Of a stretch of DNA of 64,000 bases, positions 12,401 to 23,989 are shown piece by piece. Every line of letters starts with the position of its first letter. The first letter of the stretch is position 1. Source of the DNA: Enoplolaimus lenunculus. Taxonomy: Eukaryota > Nematoda > Enoplea > Enoplida > Thoracostomopsidae. The stretch is taken from positions 248,001-312,000 of the forward strand of contig JASANG010003900.1 of assembly GCA_030248215.1 (NCBI GenBank), written 5' to 3'. The translations under genes and the position numbers were made by a program. The notes under the pieces are model-generated. The model saw nothing but the letters and a program-made list of their open reading frames with translations, had not been told where the DNA came from and did not search any database.

Positions 12401-15400
12401 TCGATAAATTTTGAACATTTTGTTGTCCGCCCTTGCATACAAACATAATATAAAAAACTTATTTTTAGGAAATAATCTTGGGTTTTAGATCTGGAAAAAA
12501 TGTCCGTCTTTGCTTACAAACATAATATAAAAAAATTTTCTAGATATTTTTGAAATAATTTTGGTTTTAAATTTTGAGAAAAGTGGGTTGTTTTCGTATC
12601 TGCAGGTCTGTTTACGAGCAATTGCTTTCAGTATCAAGCAATCACAATTTTTACTACTTTAACTCTGTTCGTCATTGTTGTACAATAATTTTATTTTCTT
12701 GCATTTTGATGTGAAATATCGTTGTTGCAGATATGGTGATGTTGCCCCGAATCGAAGGCGTCTATTCAGAACACGATACACTTGATGAACGCGTTGATCA
12801 ACAACAATCGAATAATGTGCCAACAAATTGCACCTCGGTGTCTGGAAGGCGGCATTCGGTTTCTGAGATTCCAAATTCTGTGTGAGTCCATTGGCTCTGA
12901 AGTGGTGGATGTATATCTCATAACTAAGCTAAAAATCAATAATCAAGATAATGGGTTTATGTCCCACAATTTTGCTGAAAATGAGATCTTTGCGACTTGC
13001 GTGGAGTGTTTATGAGTTTATGTTCCGTAGTTTATCTGCGAATAAGGGCTGTAGCGTGGTGGATTTACGTCCCACCACACCAGCTGAGGGTGAGGGCTCT
13101 GAAGTAGTAGCTTCGTGTCCCAAAATTTAGCTGAAGATTGTTTAAGTGGACCGATTTTTGGTTTGGGTTATGCTACGCGGACTGTATATTTCCCGTAATT
13201 GTTTGTAACCTGGTTTTTGTTTTAATGCTGTGCAAATTTTTTGGCTATACCTGGTCCAGCCAGCGGCTCCGCTTTGAACGTATCAGGTGTTTTTGATTGA
13301 AATAACAGATTATGTTGTTGTTAAGAAGACTAATTTTGGTTAAAGTTTGCTTTTTTATTCTTGATATTGCGAATATCGCGTAGTGTTTGAAGATTTAAAT
13401 TGGAATGCGAAATTGGTTGTGTGTTCGGCAAATTGTTTAAATGGGGTAGTTTTACGTAAAGAGAAAGCGGCGTTGTTTGAAATTTTGCCATTATTTGTGT
13501 ACATTTTGATATTGAGAATTAAATTTATGCTTTTCAGTTCTAATCGATTTTCACGATTTAGGTGTGCTGACGTGACACCTACTAATTCAGCGGCAGCCGG
13601 TGGATCAAATAAGTCTGTAAATGGTAAGTGGTTTACTTTGAATGCATTTCAATTTGAAATTTGAAGTATATGAGTAGCGCTGTACTTTTTGACTGCCGTT
13701 TTACATTACAATTTGTATGCTAAGATCTTTTCACTTATGACGCCATCAGACACCAGACAGCGCCGAATGATAAGTATAGCGCCACCCTAAGAATTTAGGG
13801 TTAAAGATGGAAATCTTGCCGACGTGTTTTGGAAAATCTTTTTGACTTTTTATAATATTGTTTTAGGAAATGCTACATGTTCTGCGTTATCAGAACCTGG
13901 TATCATCAACAATAGTGCGTTAAACAGCGGCCTCAACGTCCTGGGCTCTAGCAAAATTCAAAATGCAAGTGTTTTAAAATAGTCTCATTTTAATTTTGGA
14001 ATCTGTAATCGCAATTTGTAAACAGAAAAATGGGGAACACAACAAACCCTTAACCGGCTCAACAGAAGTGGGAGAATTTTAGATGGAGCATACAGGGATT
14101 TCAATTAGTTACACCGGGGAATCTTTCTAGGGCTTTAGCCTTTCTGGCTACGGAACCTAAACGGAGCAGGGATTTTTTTCGTATTATCTTAGTATTGTTA
14201 TAGAGCTAGGATTGTGACATTTTCACATTCTAGCATCACAATCGATACTTATGTAGATTCTTGCCACAAAATTTCTTGGAATGAATTTTATATTTTAAAA
14301 TATCAAAACTTAAATCAAACCGTTTTGTTTCAAAATTCAAATTGTGATTTCGTTCGTTCTGTTGTTTACTTATTTTAACAATTTTTTTGTTTTCTTCTTA
14401 GAATAATTCAAATGCGCAACAAGTACTTGTTAATTGCAAAGAACAATCATGGTACTATGTCGATCCATCCGGTTGCGAACAAGGTAAGATATTACGTATT
14501 ATGCAATTATTGCTTCTATACGTGTATACTTAAATTAAGTAATAAGTTGTGATAAATTGCTAATTGCAATATTTATTTCAAATTAAGCTTTTGTAAAAAC
14601 TTTTTATTTAAATTTTTATTCTTTATTCAAAAGTCGATTGTTTCATTTTTAAACTCTATCGGTATTTTCATCATTATTGCATTTAAGAGTTTTTCAGTTT
14701 CTTGACAGTTTGCAGTTATGTTTTCAGTTGCTAATTTCACAAAACGGTTTTTAAAATTTTCTATTTTAGTGACTGTTGCAAAATCAATAGAATTAATTTC
14801 TCTTTAAGTTCTGGTTTCAACCTTGATAGGAATTGCTATTTAACTTTTTTATTTTGTTTGACATTAGAATTTGTTTTTAGTTTTGCAACAGTTTGAATGA
14901 TGTTTTGTTTTCTAGGTCCGTTTACTTCGGTTATGATGGCCGGTTGGCATGATGCCGGATATTTTAACAATATGACGATAATCAAGCGAAGCGATTGCAA
15001 AGATTACGCTGCATTAGGTGAGCTAAAATTTTTTTAAGATTCGTAAATTTTTAGTGAATAATTTCTACGTTGCAACTCTAAATTATAAACAAAATATATT
15101 TGCATAAGTACGTATGTTAAAATTTGTAAAAATACGCTGGATCCCTCCCCAAAATACGTATGTGTGGCGCTCCACCTTTAATATATAGAATTATTAACGC
15201 AGTTGCACACTTGTGTAATTTTTGTAATGTACTAAGCATTCTAAATATGCATGGATATGACAGCCACCTTTAAAAATTGTTCTCTGCAACAAGAAAAAAG
15301 TAATAGTTTTAGTTTACATTATGAAGGCACCATGGATCTACAATTTCGAATAGACTAAGGTTAGTATGCCTAAACGGTTTATTTGTAGTATATCAAATTT

Positions 15401-15689
15401 AGTCAGCGACTTAAGTATTTACTTAACTTAAGTACGCTTTCATAAACCACAAAATGGTTACGCAATTACTTTGAAGGTACTTAAGTAGGGTTTCGGAAAC
15501 TCAGCCATTATCTCAATGCTGGAACGCTGCCCAAATTACGTATATGGGGCTTTCCCGCTGTAATATATAAATATATGTGTGTGTTTATGTGTATATATAA
15601 CTGTGCGTAATTAAAATTTTTTATGTTTTTTTGTTTCAGGGACCTATATTGCTAAATGCAATGGAAACTCGCCATTTAATTTGAGATAA
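9407..15689 (+). CDS. second GYF-domain (GIGYF-like) protein gene, interrupted by a MITE
   Basis: Exons read by phase: 9407-9566, 10513-11182 (with a MITE at 10752-11154), 11391-11439, 11628-12350, 12731-12881, 13562-13623, 13867-13964, 14402-14483, 14916-15017, 15640-15689 (stop TAA). Leaving out the MITE plus one target-site copy, every phase agrees and 578 residues are visible. An earlier first exon is likely. The N-terminal part is not recognised. The 723-nt exon is Ser/Thr-rich and probably disordered. Exons 14402 and 14916 encode a GYF domain: WYYVDPSGCEQGPF, then AGWHDAGYF. It ends NGNSPFNLR, parallel to the RDPFASQ end of the first GYF gene. One intron needs a GC donor at 13965. The MITE brings an in-frame stop (10850-10852), so this allele may be non-functional. 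Confidence 0.72.
9730..9974. mobile_element. H-family MITE
   Basis: A 245-bp element with inverted ends: GGCTGGGTTTCTGAAACC on the left and GATTTCTGAAACCCAACC on the right. The interior is rich in CTTAAGTA-type palindromic words. No coding capacity. Related sequences lie at about 10000-10340 and 15358-15509. Confidence 0.75.
10000..10340. repeat. H-family repeat, diverged copy
   Basis: Ends in TTTTAGAAACCCAGTCAG and carries the ACTTAAGTAA-type interior. The left end is unclear. Confidence 0.5.
10752..11154. mobile_element. hAT-type MITE, CCGGTT-rich, copy 2, inside an exon
   Basis: A 403-bp element with the same ends as the 493-888 copy. It is flanked by a perfect 8-bp duplication ACTGCATC (10744-10751 and 11155-11162). 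It differs from copy 1 by a handful of substitutions and one extra CCGGTT unit. It interrupts the codon run ...VELH/RNVDLFC of the second GYF gene. The high identity between copies implies recent movement. Confidence 0.95.
12882..13561 (+). other. intron of the second GYF gene, nothing distinctive
   Basis: AT-rich intron with gtgagtcc donor and cgatttag acceptor. No repeat family named here is recognised. Confidence 0.5.
13741..13805. repeat. G-family MITE fragment
   Basis: Right end only: CGCCATCAGACACC, then AAGTATAGCGCCACCCTAAG, matching the G-family terminus. Confidence 0.6.
13965..14401 (+). other. probable GC-AG intron in the second GYF gene
   Basis: The upstream exon ends in phase 0 only if the donor is GCAAGT at 13965. 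The nearby GTGTTT at 13969 would leave one extra base and create a stop in the next exon. GCAAGT is the consensus of the minor GC-AG donor class. Confidence 0.6.
15130..15175. repeat. K-family short palindrome
   Basis: Reads GCTGGATCCCTCCCCAAAAT then ACGTATGTGTGGCGCTCCAC, a near-inverse pair, inside the last intron of the second GYF gene. Confidence 0.55.
15358..15509. repeat. H-family repeat, diverged
   Basis: Ends in GGGTTTCGGAAACTCAGCC and contains ACTTAAGTATTTACTTAA. It lies in the last intron of the second GYF gene. Confidence 0.5.
15520..15563. repeat. K-family short palindrome
   Basis: GCTGGAACGCTGCCCAAATT followed by the near inverse ending GGGGCTTTCCCGC. Confidence 0.55.
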
Positions 15690-15743
15690 CAATCTACTTT
15701 ATAATGGACCTCAATAACGCGATGGACAATAAGCATAATTGTT

Positions 15744-15925
15744 CGCAACATGTATAGCATAGAAAATAAAAATGGGAACAAGACACGTTAAACGTACCCG
15801 TGTGAAAGACCTTTACTGTAGAAGACTGTGTTATACGCAACAGGTATAGCGTAGAAAATGGAATAGGAACAAGAAACATTGAACGTACCCGTTTGAATGG
15901 CCTTTACTTTAGAAGACTGTGTTTA
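15744..15925. repeat. direct duplication of about 92 bp in the 3' flank
   Basis: Two adjacent copies starting GCAACATGTATAGCATAG and GCAACAGGTATAGCGTAG, each ending AGAAGACTGTGTT. The first copy contains AATAAA (15765-15770), a plausible poly(A) signal about 75 bp after the GYF stop. In the second copy this site reads AATGGAA. Confidence 0.7.
15765..15770 (+). promoter_or_regulatory. candidate poly(A) signal
   Basis: AATAAA about 75 bp downstream of the stop codon of the second GYF gene. Confidence 0.45.
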
Positions 15926-16307
15926 CTAGTTTGAGAAGTCATCATCCGTTAGCCGTGTTCTGCAGCATTGTTTTGATATGCAATTTTTGGATACTATCTC
16001 GCAAAGTTTTTTCTAGAAAAACACAGATAAAAGGTTGATTGTTATTACGTTCTGTACGCAAAGTTTTACACATTCGGTGTAGTTTTCTACTTTTAATTAA
16101 CCACCATAATTTTGGCAGTGCTGGTTTTAGGTTCTGTAAATTTCCGAAAATCACTCTGTTGGTCGGTGTCGTACACAACGCACGACATAATCGTGCTGAA
16201 AAAATCGCCTAAATTTGTTGAAAATACATCAAATCGAAGCTTTTTATTATACCAATCGAACGACATTTATTTTCTGTGTTCACACTTATTTAATACGCCC
16301 ACAAATG

Positions 16308-16405
16308 AGATGGGGTAGGGTAAAAACGCAACGTGTACTGGGTACATTCTTTCTTGCACAGATTAGTACCATTAGCTTACTCTTGTTTCAAGAGTATGTA
16401 TACGA
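16308..16405. repeat. J-family repeat fragment
   Basis: Reads GGGGTAGGGTAAAAACGCAA followed by CGTGTACTGGGTACATTC and CTCTTGTTTCAAGAGT, as in the foldback copy at 40061-40315. Confidence 0.6.
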
Positions 16406-16703
16406 ACGTTCCTTTTTAAAACCTAGCTATGTATTTTTTAGTTTGTTATTCAATTTCAGATGGTACATCGATGATTCACTTGTATGTTGTATATTCATCT
16501 GCTCAATACTAATTGCATTTCATGAACAATTTTTTGTTATTGTGATGACCTTGTGAACCGAAATTGTTTTTGTAAACAACTGGGCACCAATATTGAGGCA
16601 AAAGAAAGACTTTATGTAATAGATTGCACAACGCTTATTTAATGTGCAAGTAAACCTGATGAGCCGATAGTCAAAATACTTTGAAGCAGCTAAAGTGCGA
16701 ATT

Positions 16704-16847
16704 AGGTTGGCGCTGTACTTTAGATGACGTCAGGCGGTCTCCGTCACCGTCCGCTATCGTTCGCGAATTATTCACGTACGATACCATATGGTGACGGACG
16801 GTGCCAGATGACGTTGCATGACAAGTATAACGCCACCCTTAGAGCTG
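16704..16847. mobile_element. G-family MITE
   Basis: Ends TTAGGTTGGCGCTGTACTTT and the inverse AAGTATAACGCCACCCTTAG. The interior has opposing CGTCACCGTCCG and TGACGGACGGTG blocks, giving a long foldback of about 144 bp. Confidence 0.75.
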
Positions 16848-17557
16848 TCTAACTTAGTTTATATCGGTAGTTGCAGACATGTCACATACCATGGCGACTT
16901 TGTCGATGAAAGGATATCCTTTACCGACATTAAAGTCATTGCTTCGAAAAGATAGAAAGCGAAAATCAGATTTTTTCGATTAAAACTTTATCGGGCAAAA
17001 TTTTATTCAAATGTTTACAAATTTTAAAAGCATCCCGCGAACAATATTCGACAGTTTTTTATTGTGTTGGGATAAATGACGAAATGTTGCTTGCATAATT
17101 TTTTTTGAAAAATCTTCGTCTTTTCTTAAATTAAACAACCAGCCGAGCGTATATTATCTTCAGCCACAAAAATTGCTTCTGCATTTTATTGTGTACGGTC
17201 GTGTAACATGTGTTTAAAAGTTTATCTTTTAGCAATCGAGCTTAAATTATCGTTGAACGTTGCTGTAGCCGCGATTGTGGTTTCAACAAGGGGTCGCGGA
17301 TTGCAGAAGGATGCAGTTTTTGTTTTGGGGTCGTAAGTCAATTTGTCTCCGCCTACATTTCTTTATTATTTGAACGAAAATAAATTGTTTCAAAGTCATT
17401 TAAAAGTATCGTTTGTGGAACACCGTTCGGCTATTTTAGCTGTTATAAAGTTGACACTTTTACTGCTATATCCTTAGTTTGTACAGCGCCATGTGATTCG
17501 TTTAGCAACTAGCTTAAGCTAAGTTACTGTGTTACTTTTGATGTACCGAAAAGGGCC

Positions 17558-17735
17558 TTAGGGTGGCGTTGATCTTTTTGAAAACATTAATGCCTTCCGT
17601 TGCCGTCTGTCATCGTTTGGTATCGAATACGAGTGTGTCGTACGGCGCTCGTGTACGACGTTCCACTGTGACGGACATTAGACGGCGATGGACGGCACCG
17701 TACGACATGTGTGGCGTCTCGCTCTTAAGTTGTAT
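17558..17735. mobile_element. G-family MITE
   Basis: Ends CTTAGGGTGGCGTTGATCTT and GTGTGGCGTCTCGCTCTTAA. The interior carries CGTTGCCGTCTGTCATCG facing CGGCGATGGACGGCACCG. The 108-codon ORF over it is a shadow of this repeat. Confidence 0.7.
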
Positions 17736-19075
17736 GAATCCGTTTTTTGTTTGTTTGTTTTGTTACGATATTTTGTGCGGAACTTGTCGAGTTAATTGTG
17801 TTACTGCTGCCTTGTTGCTAATTGAAATTATAATAATTTGCTGTTGTCCACAACAGGTACTGGGGCTTGGTGTTGTAATTACTGAATGATGAACATTTCG
17901 TCGTGGTTTCAAGCATTTTAGTTCTAACGGGAGTTGATTGGATGCTGAAATTTGTATTTCTGTTTTAGTTACGATATTGGCAATAAAATCTAATTTGCCG
18001 ATATGCGCATTGCTACTGACGTATTAATGAGCAAAAGAACTCGCATTGGTTTTAAGGTAAAATAGATAAGTATACCTTAAGGTTTTGATTATGTCTATAG
18101 GTTGGCATGAAAACAAGTTGCGTTACTGTATTTTTGTAAGAAACAGAGTTGTACGTTACTCTCAGGTAACTATACGGACCGGGTAAATACTTTCTGACGA
18201 GTGTGTTCCTAATAGGGTACAGAATGTAGATTCCATGTGTAAATTTGGCTGGGTAATTAGACTTATTCACTTATTTTAAGAAGAGTGATAAATGAATGGA
18301 AATGCACCAAGTAGTGCTGAGTTATTCAATTTAGCAGTTGAAAATTTGTTTAATATTGGCGGAGCAGCAGCAACGGCATTTATTGAGTTTATTTTTGTTT
18401 CGCTCAGGTGAAATTTTTTTGTTTTTATTCTGTAGTTTTGAAACATTTCCAATGAATGATTTAGTCAGAGGTCGACGTATAAAGTCATGTCTCGGCAAAG
18501 CAACCATTTTGAGACTTAAATGTTAAATGTTTAAATGTTTGTTACTATTTAATATATTTTAGTGTTGTGTATAAGGTCATTTATGTGCTATTGTTTTAAA
18601 GTTGTGTATTTCATGAGTTTTGCTGCCCTTGTTATTGTTAGTTCTAGGCGAATGGAAACTTGGGGACTTAGAGATTTTGAGGCTAAGGCTTAGGGTAATA
18701 TTTAGGCGTACGCTTTAGGCTTAAGCTTAATGTTAGGCAAGTCGGGCTGGCACTAGCAGTTAGCATGGGCAAGTTCTACTATCAATTCCAATGTGCTACT
18801 TTTCGCATGAATTCATTTGACTATGCTGAGGATAACATTGTGTTCCATCTTGTATATGTGTATATGTATGCATGCATCTGTGTGATGTTTGCGCTGGTAT
18901 AAGATGTCATACTGTAAAAAATTAATTTTTCAACTGATTTCACTTGTTTGAAAAACTGTTTTTTGGAAAAAAGCTTTGCTGAAGGCGTAGGTACAAAATG
19001 ATTTGGGGTTGTGTCAACATCGGAACTTGTTAAAATAAGGCACCTTCAATACTTATAAGCAGTAAAATTAACCAT

Positions 19076-19917
19076 TTTTGAGCGAAGCGAAACTCAAGCT
19101 CGCAGTTTCGCGAAGCTTTTTATGTTTTGTACTTTGGTGTCGAATGGTGGATGTCCGTCCGTCTGTCCATCCGAAAAGAATCTCAAAAACGGCTGAACCG
19201 ATTTTGATAAACTTTTTTTGTTTGAAAGCCAATTATTCATGGGTGTTATCCGCGCATTGGGGTTTTAAAATTTTAAGCCGTTTATTAGCTACACGCTAAT
19301 TTGCACAATTAATTAAGCCAAAATTATGACTTGCTACATTATTTCACTATTTATTACAGTTAAAACCGATAATTGAATAGTTAGCTAATAGCTAATTTGC
19401 ATATTAGCTTAATTGATAAACAAAATTAAGACAAGTTATTTCAATATTTATTAGGGTTACTGAAGGTTTTTGAGTACGACGAATCTGAATAGATTGTTTA
19501 CAAACCTCTAAAACCAGTAATTGAGTAGTTAGCTAATTCATAATTTCATATAAGCATAATTGATAAGCCTAAATTAGACATTTTTACAATATTTCACTAA
19601 TTATTAGGGTTACAAGCAATTTAATTTCAGCAATAATGGGGTTTTGGGTGCGATGAATCTGAATAAATTGTTTACAAACTCAAAACCTATAATCGAATAG
19701 TTAGCTAATATCTAATTTGCATATTAGCTTAATTGCCAAGACAAAATTAGAACTTCTTAAATTATTTATATAATTATTAGGGTAACTGAAAGGTTTTTGG
19801 GTGCGAGTAATCTGAATAACTTGTTTACAAACCTCCAAAACCGATAAATGAATAGTTAGCTAGTAACTAATTTGCATATTACCTGAATTGCTTACGTGTG
19901 TTCGAGCTTCGCTCAGT
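19076..19917. mobile_element. inverted-repeat element with about 150-bp tandem core
   Basis: Left end TTTGAGCGAAGCGAAACTC, right end CGAGCTTCGCTCAG (inverse). The core has four to five diverged copies of a roughly 145-bp unit built on TTAGCTAATAGCTAATTTGC and TCTGAATARATTGTTTACAA. Near the left end is the motif AAACGGCTGAACCGATTTTG, preceded by GTCCGTCCGTCTGTCC, which recurs in repeats of many invertebrates. No transposase is seen. Confidence 0.7.
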
Positions 19918-20832
19918 AAATGTAGTCTTGGTGCACGATGAACCCGTTGATTTTCACGTGCGTCTGGCGTGCCGTATTTGAAATGATGTATCTTGTAGGT
20001 ATTTGAATTACTTTTGTATGAATTTTAAATAAATCATATCGTTATTTGTATTAATGCTCGGGCGAGTATAACCAGAAAATCCAATGTGAGGGTCAGTGTG
20101 TAACCGGATATCCGTTTCCGATAATATCGGCGTCCGTTTAGTTATAGAAATTACTTGAATTCTGTCATTTTTACGTCCAAAGTTCCAAGTCTTGAATTTT
20201 TCTTTGCATCCGCTATTTTTTGTTTAAAATTTTAGAAAGTCCGGTGAACATTTGCTCGCCTCTGTTGCGTTGGGGGGAAAATAAAACATCTTTGAAATTT
20301 TTTACGTTTCCGTTATTTTCATTATCCGTGTATACCTTGTGAGGGTCCATTGTTGTGTCAAATTTCTTATGTTTTAAGTCTTAGCAAACGAGGTCGGTGG
20401 TCGTAAAATTCATTGACGACTATGCTTTTGGAGGGATCTTAAAGCTTATGAATGGTAATCACATTTACCCTAAAAATGGTCCGTGTTCATAATTCTAGAG
20501 CCGTCCCGTTTTGATATCTGCGCAGATGAAAAGTATATGAAACGATACAACTCAAAGTTTAGATAGGACACTGCACATAGTTACCGCTGATTATGCGATA
20601 CGACATGCAAATTACAACAGATATGTTTAGTTTGACCCGTGTCACGTTGTGGGTAGCGTACAGTTTTTCCTCTGGACTCGAATACAGTAAGGGTTTGACT
20701 AAATTTTTTCGCTTAGACTTTCGTTTGGGCTTAATAGATCTATCATTTTACGCTGAATATTTAGCACGAAATATGCTTTGTATCACTTTACGTCCATCAA
20801 AGGTAAACATTAGCCATTATTTCTTTAAAACA

Positions 20833-21015
20833 GGCGCATGCAAAGATCAAAGGTGGAGTGTCTGTCTGTGGAACTAGAACAGAGTAAAGGTTAAGCTTTA
20901 GACATAGTTTTTTGCTTGGCTTAAGCTTTAGGCTTCGGCTTAGGAATTAATCTTAAGCTTTTTAGACTAGGAATATGCTTATAATACTGCTCCACTCGTG
21001 TTGTTTACATTGGCC
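20833..21015 (-). mobile_element. telomere-cored MITE, type B
   Basis: Left GGCGCATGCAAAGATCAAAG, right TTGTTTACATTGGCC. The interior has AGAGTAAAGGTTAAGCTTTA and GAATATGCTTATAATACTG, the conserved B landmarks, and a short decayed TTAGGC core. The strand is given by convention: plus means the array reads CCTAAG. Confidence 0.75.
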
Positions 21016-22094
21016 AAAACTCACAACAATTAACAAAATTTGAATGAATACTTTTTACTCAAATAATTGACGTGCAGCTGATTGTAAACAGTTTACCGTT
21101 GACAAATTTATCGAAACAAAAGTCCTCGCCGAACAAAAACAGCAGCCACACCTTTAAAAATTTAACATTTACGTCACTTTTAATTTAAAAACGGCAAAAT
21201 TTACGCTCAAGCGATGATTGATTTAGCTCTTTTGTTCGGAAATGTTGGTATTTTTAGTTAAAAAATTATTTACACAAAATTGAATTTTGGCTAAATTTGC
21301 GTACTATGTCTTTAGGTTGTAAAAAACTCGATATAAGGAAACATATTGTTTCGCGAAATTTTGGAAAAGGGTACATATTGGCTTTGGAATAACCTGGCTG
21401 ATGTCTACAGAAAAGTTTCTTCGGTTGCTACGCTCGTTAAGCAAAAAACCCGAGTAACTGAGATTACCGAAATGAAATGCTGCCGCCTGCGCATCTGCAG
21501 TTTTATTGTTTCATCGCAAACAAACACTGCAAGTTTGCAATTTTGTTATGCAAGAAATTGCATACAAAAAATAGTGCACTATGAATACACATGTTCAGGT
21601 GCACAAATACTGCAAATTTTGATGCAAAATTTGCTGAAGACTGCACAAAATAGTTACAAGACACGAGTTTGCAGTACAGTATTAACGAACGAAAAAAAGC
21701 ACATGAATTTTTAGTTCATAGATTAATAGACGTTAGGCCTAAAACGTATATTATGTAATAATATGTGCATTTTGTGTACAAAACACACATTTTGCACTGC
21801 AGATCATTCTGTTTGCAGCAATTTTTACTGCTTTTTTATAAAATATTGTTTTTAATTTTGAACCTGCATACCACCGTTATTAAGTCATTTTAGTACCGGA
21901 CATAAGAAGGAATATTTGAGTCGTTAAGTTGTCAAATTGTCGTAACCAGGGCTGAAGCCGTTAAAACACCCGTCCGTTGCACGGTGCAAAGCGAAACTGG
22001 ATTATACCGCAATCGAATCGAACCAGCAAATTGGGTTCAACTCATAGATAGCTAAAAATATATAATTCGCTGTTTGACTTGGGTATTTGTCAAC

Positions 22095-22475
22095 TCATTG
22101 AAATTTACAGTGTAAAAAATATCTGGTAAAATTATGTGCACTCGTGTAAATCAAACGTATCCCTCCCTTTTCATTTGGGTGGTTAATAGAAGATCTTTGA
22201 GTTTTTCAAGCTATCGACAATAATAATAAAAAATATTATTCGATCAGGACTTCCAGAACTAAAAATTCTGAGTTCCTAAAACTAGCTTTAAATTAATTCG
22301 ACTCACTCGAAATCAACTAAACTCATAATGACAATCAACTCAACCCAGAGTAAAGAATCAACTCAACCGAGAATAAGAATCAACTCCACTCAGAGTTAAT
22401 ATTATTAACTCAAAAATAACTAACGCTCTAGCTGAGTTGATTAATCAACCCACTGGAATTTACAGTGTAAGCCTA
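22095..22475. mobile_element. E-family MITE
   Basis: ATTGAAATTTACAGTGTAAA at the left and CACTGGAATTTACAGTGT at the right, separated by many ACTCA/TGAGT words (ATCAACTCAACCCAGAGTAA). This copy is rearranged. Confidence 0.6.
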
Positions 22476-22965
22476 AACCAAAGCCTGCGGAGGGGGGGTT
22501 ACACGATCCAATCTTGGTTTCTTCCTCTAACTGAGTCCATATCATACGACCGACCCATATGTGTCTTTTAAGAGCTATTGAACTTTTCACCTGAAACTGT
22601 TCCCCTATAAAGTTTGACCTGAACCTGTCTGCACCGTATATTTTGAAGTTAATACTTGAATGATTAAGGTTAAGAGGTATATTGTGTGAAATGTTTAAGC
22701 TAAATAGTACAGCTTTACTTATATAAGCTATTGGTACAAAGCCTAGCAACTAATACCACGTTTACCATCTGGTTTGTGTGTTATTTTTGGTTAACCAGCA
22801 CTCTCGCTGTCTGGTTAATGTACTTAGTTTATAGTTGCACTGCTTGTTATGAGTTGTTGAGGAAATAACTCTACACTGAAGGGCTATAAAGACCCGTATT
22901 CACTTTTGCGTTCCGAGTATTTTGCTCTAAACAGGGATCCGGTTTTGATTTACGCAAGTCGCTCA

Positions 22966-23142
22966 CACTGCAAAAAATGGTGAGTCAAATTGACTCTGTC
23001 CGAAATAGGCTTTTCGGAACTACACAAATTGAGTCAAATTCGACTCCGATGCGACACAGTGAATTTGAATTCGATTCAATATGTGTAGTCCCGAAGGGCC
23101 TATTTCGTAGAGAGTCAATTTGACTCACCATTTTTTGCAGTG
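22966..23142. mobile_element. near-perfect 177-bp palindromic MITE
   Basis: Begins CACTGCAAAAAATGGTGAGT and ends in the exact inverse (ACTCACCATTTTTTGCAGTG). Inverse pairing continues through AAATTGACTC, GAAATAGGC and ACTACACA towards the centre. Its right terminus recurs alone at 52140-52186. Confidence 0.88.
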
Positions 23143-23513
23143 CAGCATCAATTAACCGTGTTTATATTTTGCTTCGTCGAGTGCTTCCGTTCCAGTTCCG
23201 GTATTTTTACCCTCAGACCGAATCATGGTGGAAACGTATTTGTAGAAGTTCCCTAAAAGCTTCGGAAATGACAGATTCTGCACCAAAAGGCAAACTTAGC
23301 ATTTATGCGCATGTAAATTTAGGTTTAATACAGAATATGTCTTAGAAGGAAGGACCGAAGGACTGCTTAGCCGGTTCGACTCCGGCAAAATATAGACCTC
23401 AAATTCAATGTCTATGGTGCGAACTTTTTTCCGCAGGCCCTGGCAATTTCGGTAGCAAAATTTTTGTTCATAGTTATTTTTGCAACTATTTTACACGTGG
23501 TATAATGAATAAT

Positions 23514-23773
23514 GGCCAATGTTACTTTTAGGGGCGTAAACAGTAGATTAAGCGTAATCCTAAGCCTAAGTCTAAGCCTAAGCGTTGCAAAAGTGTGTTC
23601 CTAAGCCTAAGCCTAAGCCTAAGCCTAAGCCTAAGCCTAAGCCTAAGCCTAAGCCGAAGCCTAAGCCTAAGCCTAAGCGTAAGCCTATTAGCCTAAGCAA
23701 AAAAAGTAATCTAGAATCTAACCCTACTCTTTTATAGACCCACCAGAAACCTGGACGACGCTAAAAGTAACAT
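23514..23773 (+). mobile_element. telomere-cored MITE, type A
   Basis: GGCCAATGTTACTTTTAGGG, AACAGTAGATTAAGCGTA, then two CCTAAG arrays separated by GCGTTGCAAAAGTGTGTTCC. It closes with CCACCAGAAACCTGGACG and CTAAAAGTAACAT. The final GGCC of the right end is missing. Confidence 0.9.
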
Positions 23774-23989
23774 AATAATTATATTGTATGTATCGGAAAC
23801 GATTTTGTGACGTTGCTAAAGGATGCATTGTCGCTTTACTATGAGCTTTGACGACGTGAAATGTACAAAAAAGCTAAAAATATGAATGAAAAACTTGGCT
23901 GTTAGGAAATTTGTTTGTTTTGGTTAAAATTTCCCTTATTTTTTCGCACCAATATTAATTGTCAAAGTATCACATGAAAACGCATCACA

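Larger units (their letters stand above)
15926..20832. other. gene-poor intergenic stretch
   Basis: Short ORFs here have no family features and several overlap repeats. Contents: a J fragment (16308), G elements (16704, 17558), the tandem-cored inverted-repeat element (19076-19917), degenerate telomere-like words near 18660-18740, and AT-rich filler. Confidence 0.5.
21016..23513. other. intergenic, repeats only
   Basis: Holds an E element (about 22095-22475) and the 177-bp palindrome (22966-23142). The 122-codon ORF at 21346 lies in sequence repeating TTTGCA/TGCAAA words and has no recognisable domain. Confidence 0.45.

Noticed and set aside
17563-17889. 108-codon ORF
   Set aside because: Its first half is the G-family palindromic MITE.
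20593-20877. 94-codon ORF
   Set aside because: It runs into a type B telomere-cored MITE and has no family features.
21346-21714. 122-codon plus-strand ORF
   Set aside because: No domain, no splice or family support, and the sequence repeats TGCAAA/TTTGCA words. Not convincing as a gene.
23371-23387. GCCGGTTCGACTCCGGC, a perfect tRNA T-arm
   Set aside because: No acceptor, D or anticodon arms can be placed at the right distances, so it is an isolated hairpin.
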